15,927 bases of DNA from Scenedesmus sp. ARA3 (taxonomy: Eukaryota; Chlorophyta; Chlorophyceae; Sphaeropleales; Scenedesmaceae). Position 1 is the first letter of the stretch; the number at the start of each line of letters is the position of its first letter. Shown piece by piece: positions 13,675 to 15,927 of this stretch. Both the position numbers and the translations under genes were made by a program. The stretch covers positions 310,877-326,803 of the forward strand of contig RWJK01001208.1 in the NCBI GenBank assembly GCA_004335835.1, in the 5' to 3' direction. The notes beneath the pieces were generated by a model. It was not told the DNA's origin. It made no database searches and worked only from the letters and a program-made list of their open reading frames with translations.

Positions 13675-15927
13675 CTGCAGGAGCAGCAGCAGCGCAGCAA
13701 CATTGGACGTGTCAGGGCACGTTGCTCACAGTCCAAGTAGGTGTGCCCAGACTTGCATGCTGAACAAATCAAACCAGCTTCGTTCATAGCTGAGCAGCTG
13801 CACTGACTGACAGTTGATGGCGTGTTCAGCAAGAATGGCTGCATCATGCCCATTGCTCAGGTGTACATGTCCAACCCCAGCAGACACAACACAGCCCATG
13901 CGTGCGGCAAAAGCGCTGCAGCACAGCCCGCCAGCTCACACAGAAACGAGCAGCGCCGTGCACTTGCATGTGTTTGGCCTACAGCCACTCACATGCATGC
14001 CTACAATGAATCCTGCGAGCTGTGACTCCAAGCGCTAGGCAGCACAGACAGCCACGCACACCGCCACGTTGACACCCTTGCCTGCTGCAACTTGACACAC
14101 AGCTGCCGCACCTGCAGGCATTTGTGTGCGGCTACCGCTGCATTTCCGCACAGTTTAAACAACCAAAGCTGCTTTGCCGCACCTGCAGGCCGAAGTTGCC
14201 CACCACAGGCACCATATCACTGAACATGCGTGATCAATGGTTACCGGCTATCGCACATGAAAACACAGCCGACAAACAAAAGACGCCAGAGTTGCCGCAC
14301 CTGCAGGCTGAAGTTGCCCACCACAGGTGCCATGCCATTACATGAAGGTGATGAAAAGCCGCAGGTATCTCACAATAACAAACACCTCACTAGGCCAAAT
14401 TTGCCGCACCTGTAGGCTGAAGTTGCCCACCACAGGCACCAGCAGGCCCCCCAGGGAGCCGAAGACCAGGCTGCCATTAAGCGCTGCAATGCGCTGCTTG
14501 GTGAGCTGTGCATGCATCAGCGTGGGACCCATTGAAGTGACGGTCAAACCTGCAAAGCAATCACACAGGCAGGGTAACGGGTGCTGCAGAATGGGCAGTT
14601 TGCCAGCAGGTGTGTTGGTTATCAGCTGTGCATGCATAAGCGAGGGGCCCATGGAAGTGACCATCAGCCCTGCGCGGCATTGAAGTATGTAGCGGTGGTA
14701 GAGTTTATGCAGGGCAGTGATCAGAATGCAGTTGCCGACATGTGCGGCGTGAATGTGCCTGCAACACCAGCATGAGTACGTTTGCAACAGATCTGTTGGT
14801 TGCCGGGTGCTGGGCACCATGCGGGTGTTCAGTATACGCTGAGTGCACTCTGACAGACACGAAGTGCCTTGGTTGCCGCACCTGAGAAGGATAAGTTGCC
14901 GCCAATGACAACTGCTGCGGGAGTGGCAGGCGTGGGTGGTGGTGGAGGGGCAGGTGGGGACGCAGGTGGCGGTGTTGTAGCCGGGCCACTGCTAGACACG
15001 GCGGGTGGTGGGGGTGGCGGTGGTTGCAACAGAACAGCATTTGCTGGTGGGGGTGGTGACAGTGGTGGTGGTGTTGGTGGTGGTGGTGGTGGGCTATCTG
15101 CTGCTGGTGGCGGTGGGCTGTCAGGCGCTGGTGCTGGTGCTGGCGGTGGCGGCGTATCCGGCACTGCTGGTGGTGGTGGGCTGTCTGATGGTGGGCTGTC
15201 AGGCGCTGGTGCTGGCGGTGGTGGCGTATCGGGCACTGCGGGTGGTGGTGGGCTGTCTGATGGTGGGCTGTCTGGCGCTGGTGCTGGCGGCGGTGGCGTA
15301 TCGAGCGCTGCTGCTGGTGGTGGTGGGCTGTCTGCTGCTGGTGGCGGTGGGCTGTCTGGCGCTGGTGCTGGCGGTGGTGGCGTATCCGGCACTGCTGGTG
15401 GTGGTGGGGTGTCTGCTGTTGGTGGGCTGTCAGGCGCTGGTGCTGGCGGTGGTGGTGTATCCGGCACTGCTGGTGGTGGTGGGCTATCTAATGGTGGGCT
15501 GTCAGGCGCTGGTGCTGGCGGCGGCGGCGTATTGGGGACAGCTGGTAGTGGTGGACTGTCTGCTGCTGGCGGTGGTGGGCTGTCCGGCAGCGGTGCTGGT
15601 GGTGGTGGCGCATCGGGCACTGCGGGTGGTGGTGGGCTGTCTGCTGCTGGTGGTGGTGGGCTGTCTGCTGCTGGTGCTGGCGGTGGTGGGCTGTCTGGCG
15701 CTGGTGCTGGCGGTGGTGGCGTATCGGGCGCTGCTGCTGGCGGTGGTGGCGTATCCGGCGCTGCTGCTGGTGGTGGGCTGTCTAGCGGTGGTGGTGGGCT
15801 GTCAGGCGCGGGTGCTGGCGGTGGTGGGCTGTCTATCACATACGGTGGTGGTGGGGTGTCAGCTGGTGGTGGTGGAGTGTCCACAATGGGTGGCGGTGGC
15901 GGGGTGGCATCAGGTGGGGGCGGGCTG
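11191..15927 (-). CDS. Proline-rich type I membrane glycoprotein (gene 1), 5' partial
   Basis: Three exons fit with matching phases: beyond 15927-14882 (phase 1 out), 14549-14410 (phase 1 to 0) and 13674-11191, ending in TGA. The product has a stalk of (S/D)(S/T)PPPPA repeats of over 300 residues, a beta-rich ectodomain (IGGNLSFSGLTVTSMGP, VPVVGNFSLQRTMNWTWDAG), many N-x-S/T sites, a membrane helix (IVGGLGGGLVAAALVGWLIV) and an acidic/basic then Gln/Ala/Ser-rich tail. SPPPP-type repeats in green algae are typically hydroxylated and arabinosylated wall or matrix modules, so a surface protein tied to the wall is likely. I do not recognise the globular family. A sensor-like role is only a guess. 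The start and any signal peptide lie outside the window, and a further 3' exon cannot be excluded because no TGTAA follows. Confidence 0.72.
11336..11377 (-). repeat. CAG run coding a 14-Gln tract
   Basis: A near-pure CAG run on the transcribed strand codes for about 14 Gln near the end of gene 1. Similar shorter runs occur through exon C, coding for Gln or Ala depending on frame. Confidence 0.85.
14105..14340 (-). repeat. Donor-end copies of exon B in the following intron
   Basis: The exon B end CCTGTGGTGGGCAACTTCAG then CCTACAG|GTGCGGCAA (true donor 14410) recurs at about 14301 and 14183 with nearly all bases kept, and at 14112 as a short CCTGCAG|GTGCGGCAG remnant. Spacings are about 109, 118 and 71 bp. 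Confidence 0.88.
14410..14549 (-). CDS. Gene 1 exon B: short ectodomain exon
   Basis: The acceptor is TGCTTTGCAG|GT and the donor CCTACAG|GTGCGG; 140 nt, phase 1 to 0. It encodes GLTVTSMGPTLMHAQLTKQ, ALNGSLVFGSLGG and VPVVGNFSLQ, and joins in frame to exon A and exon C. Its end (GGCAACTTC...CAG|GTGCGGCAA) resembles the end of exon A (GGCAACTTA...CAG|GTGCGGCAA). Its 5' part is copied once upstream and its 3' end three times downstream. Confidence 0.78.
14600..14684 (-). repeat. Acceptor-end copy of exon B, in frame with it
   Basis: CCGCGCAG|GG at 14669 starts a copy of the beginning of exon B: GLMVTSMGPSLMHAQL against GLTVTSMGPTLMHAQL. The distance to the true start is exactly 120 nt, and no stop lies between in that frame. 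Use of this acceptor would add 40 residues and keep the protein in frame. Confidence 0.85.
14882..15927 (-). CDS. Gene 1 exon A: hydroxyproline-type stalk
   Basis: The frame is open from the window edge to the donor TTCTCAG|GTGCGG at 14882. It consists of heptad- to decad-like units such as DSPPPPA, DTPPPPAPAP and VPDTPPPPAP, then runs of Pro, then TPAAVVIGGNLSFS, the start of a folded domain. On the plus strand this makes a GGTGGTGG-rich tract. The exon is cut by the window end, so the total repeat number is unknown. Confidence 0.85.

Noticed and set aside
3603..14684. Mobile introner elements as the source of the intron repeats
   Set aside because: Each array matches its own neighbouring exon rather than one shared element, and no terminal inverted repeats or target duplications are visible.
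2827..15927. One single gene covering both coding blocks
   Set aside because: Gene 1 ends in a stop after a cytoplasmic tail. Gene 2 has its own ATG with an in-frame upstream stop and a signal anchor, and one chain would put the SGNH domain after a cytoplasmic segment.

Overview
The window looks like nuclear DNA of a green alga, most likely a chlorophycean of the Chlamydomonadales type. The reasons are short exons with GT-AG introns, many CAG/CTG microsatellites that code for Gln runs, a long hydroxyproline-type Ser/Thr-Pro-Pro-Pro-Pro domain, and TGTAA poly(A) signals. The species is an inference. I see no bacterial operon, rRNA, tRNA, transposon ORF or CRISPR array.

Two protein genes can be assembled, both on the minus strand, head to tail. 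Gene 1 (15927 down to 11191, start outside the window) encodes a type I membrane glycoprotein: a long Pro-rich stalk, a beta-rich N-glycosylated ectodomain, one membrane helix and a Gln/Ala/Ser-rich cytoplasmic tail of about 490 residues. Gene 2 (8577 to 2827) can be read completely as eight exons whose splice phases all agree. It encodes about 587 residues: an N-terminal signal anchor, an SGNH/GDSL-type hydrolase domain with GDS, SNFWD and DQHHPN blocks, a C-terminal hydrophobic helix and a Gln/Ser-rich tail. Its 3' flank carries four TGTAA signals, two of them inside a local tandem repeat.

Region by region: 1-2480 holds no gene I can support; 2511-2826 is the 3' UTR of gene 2; 2827-8577 is gene 2; 8578-11190 is intergenic, with one good inverted repeat; 11191-15927 is gene 1. 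Both products look like secretory-pathway or cell-surface proteins with low-complexity cytoplasmic tails, so a role in the cell wall or matrix is plausible but not shown.

The most unusual feature is in the introns. In seven of the nine complete introns of these two unrelated genes, the exon/intron boundary itself (exon end plus donor, or acceptor plus exon start) is repeated one to four times inside the neighbouring intron, at spacings of roughly 36-190 bp. One pair of units is identical over 139 bp, so the process looks recent. Two copies are in frame and could act as a cassette exon or an alternative acceptor. This looks like intron growth by tandem duplication across splice sites, leaving arrays of decoy splice sites.
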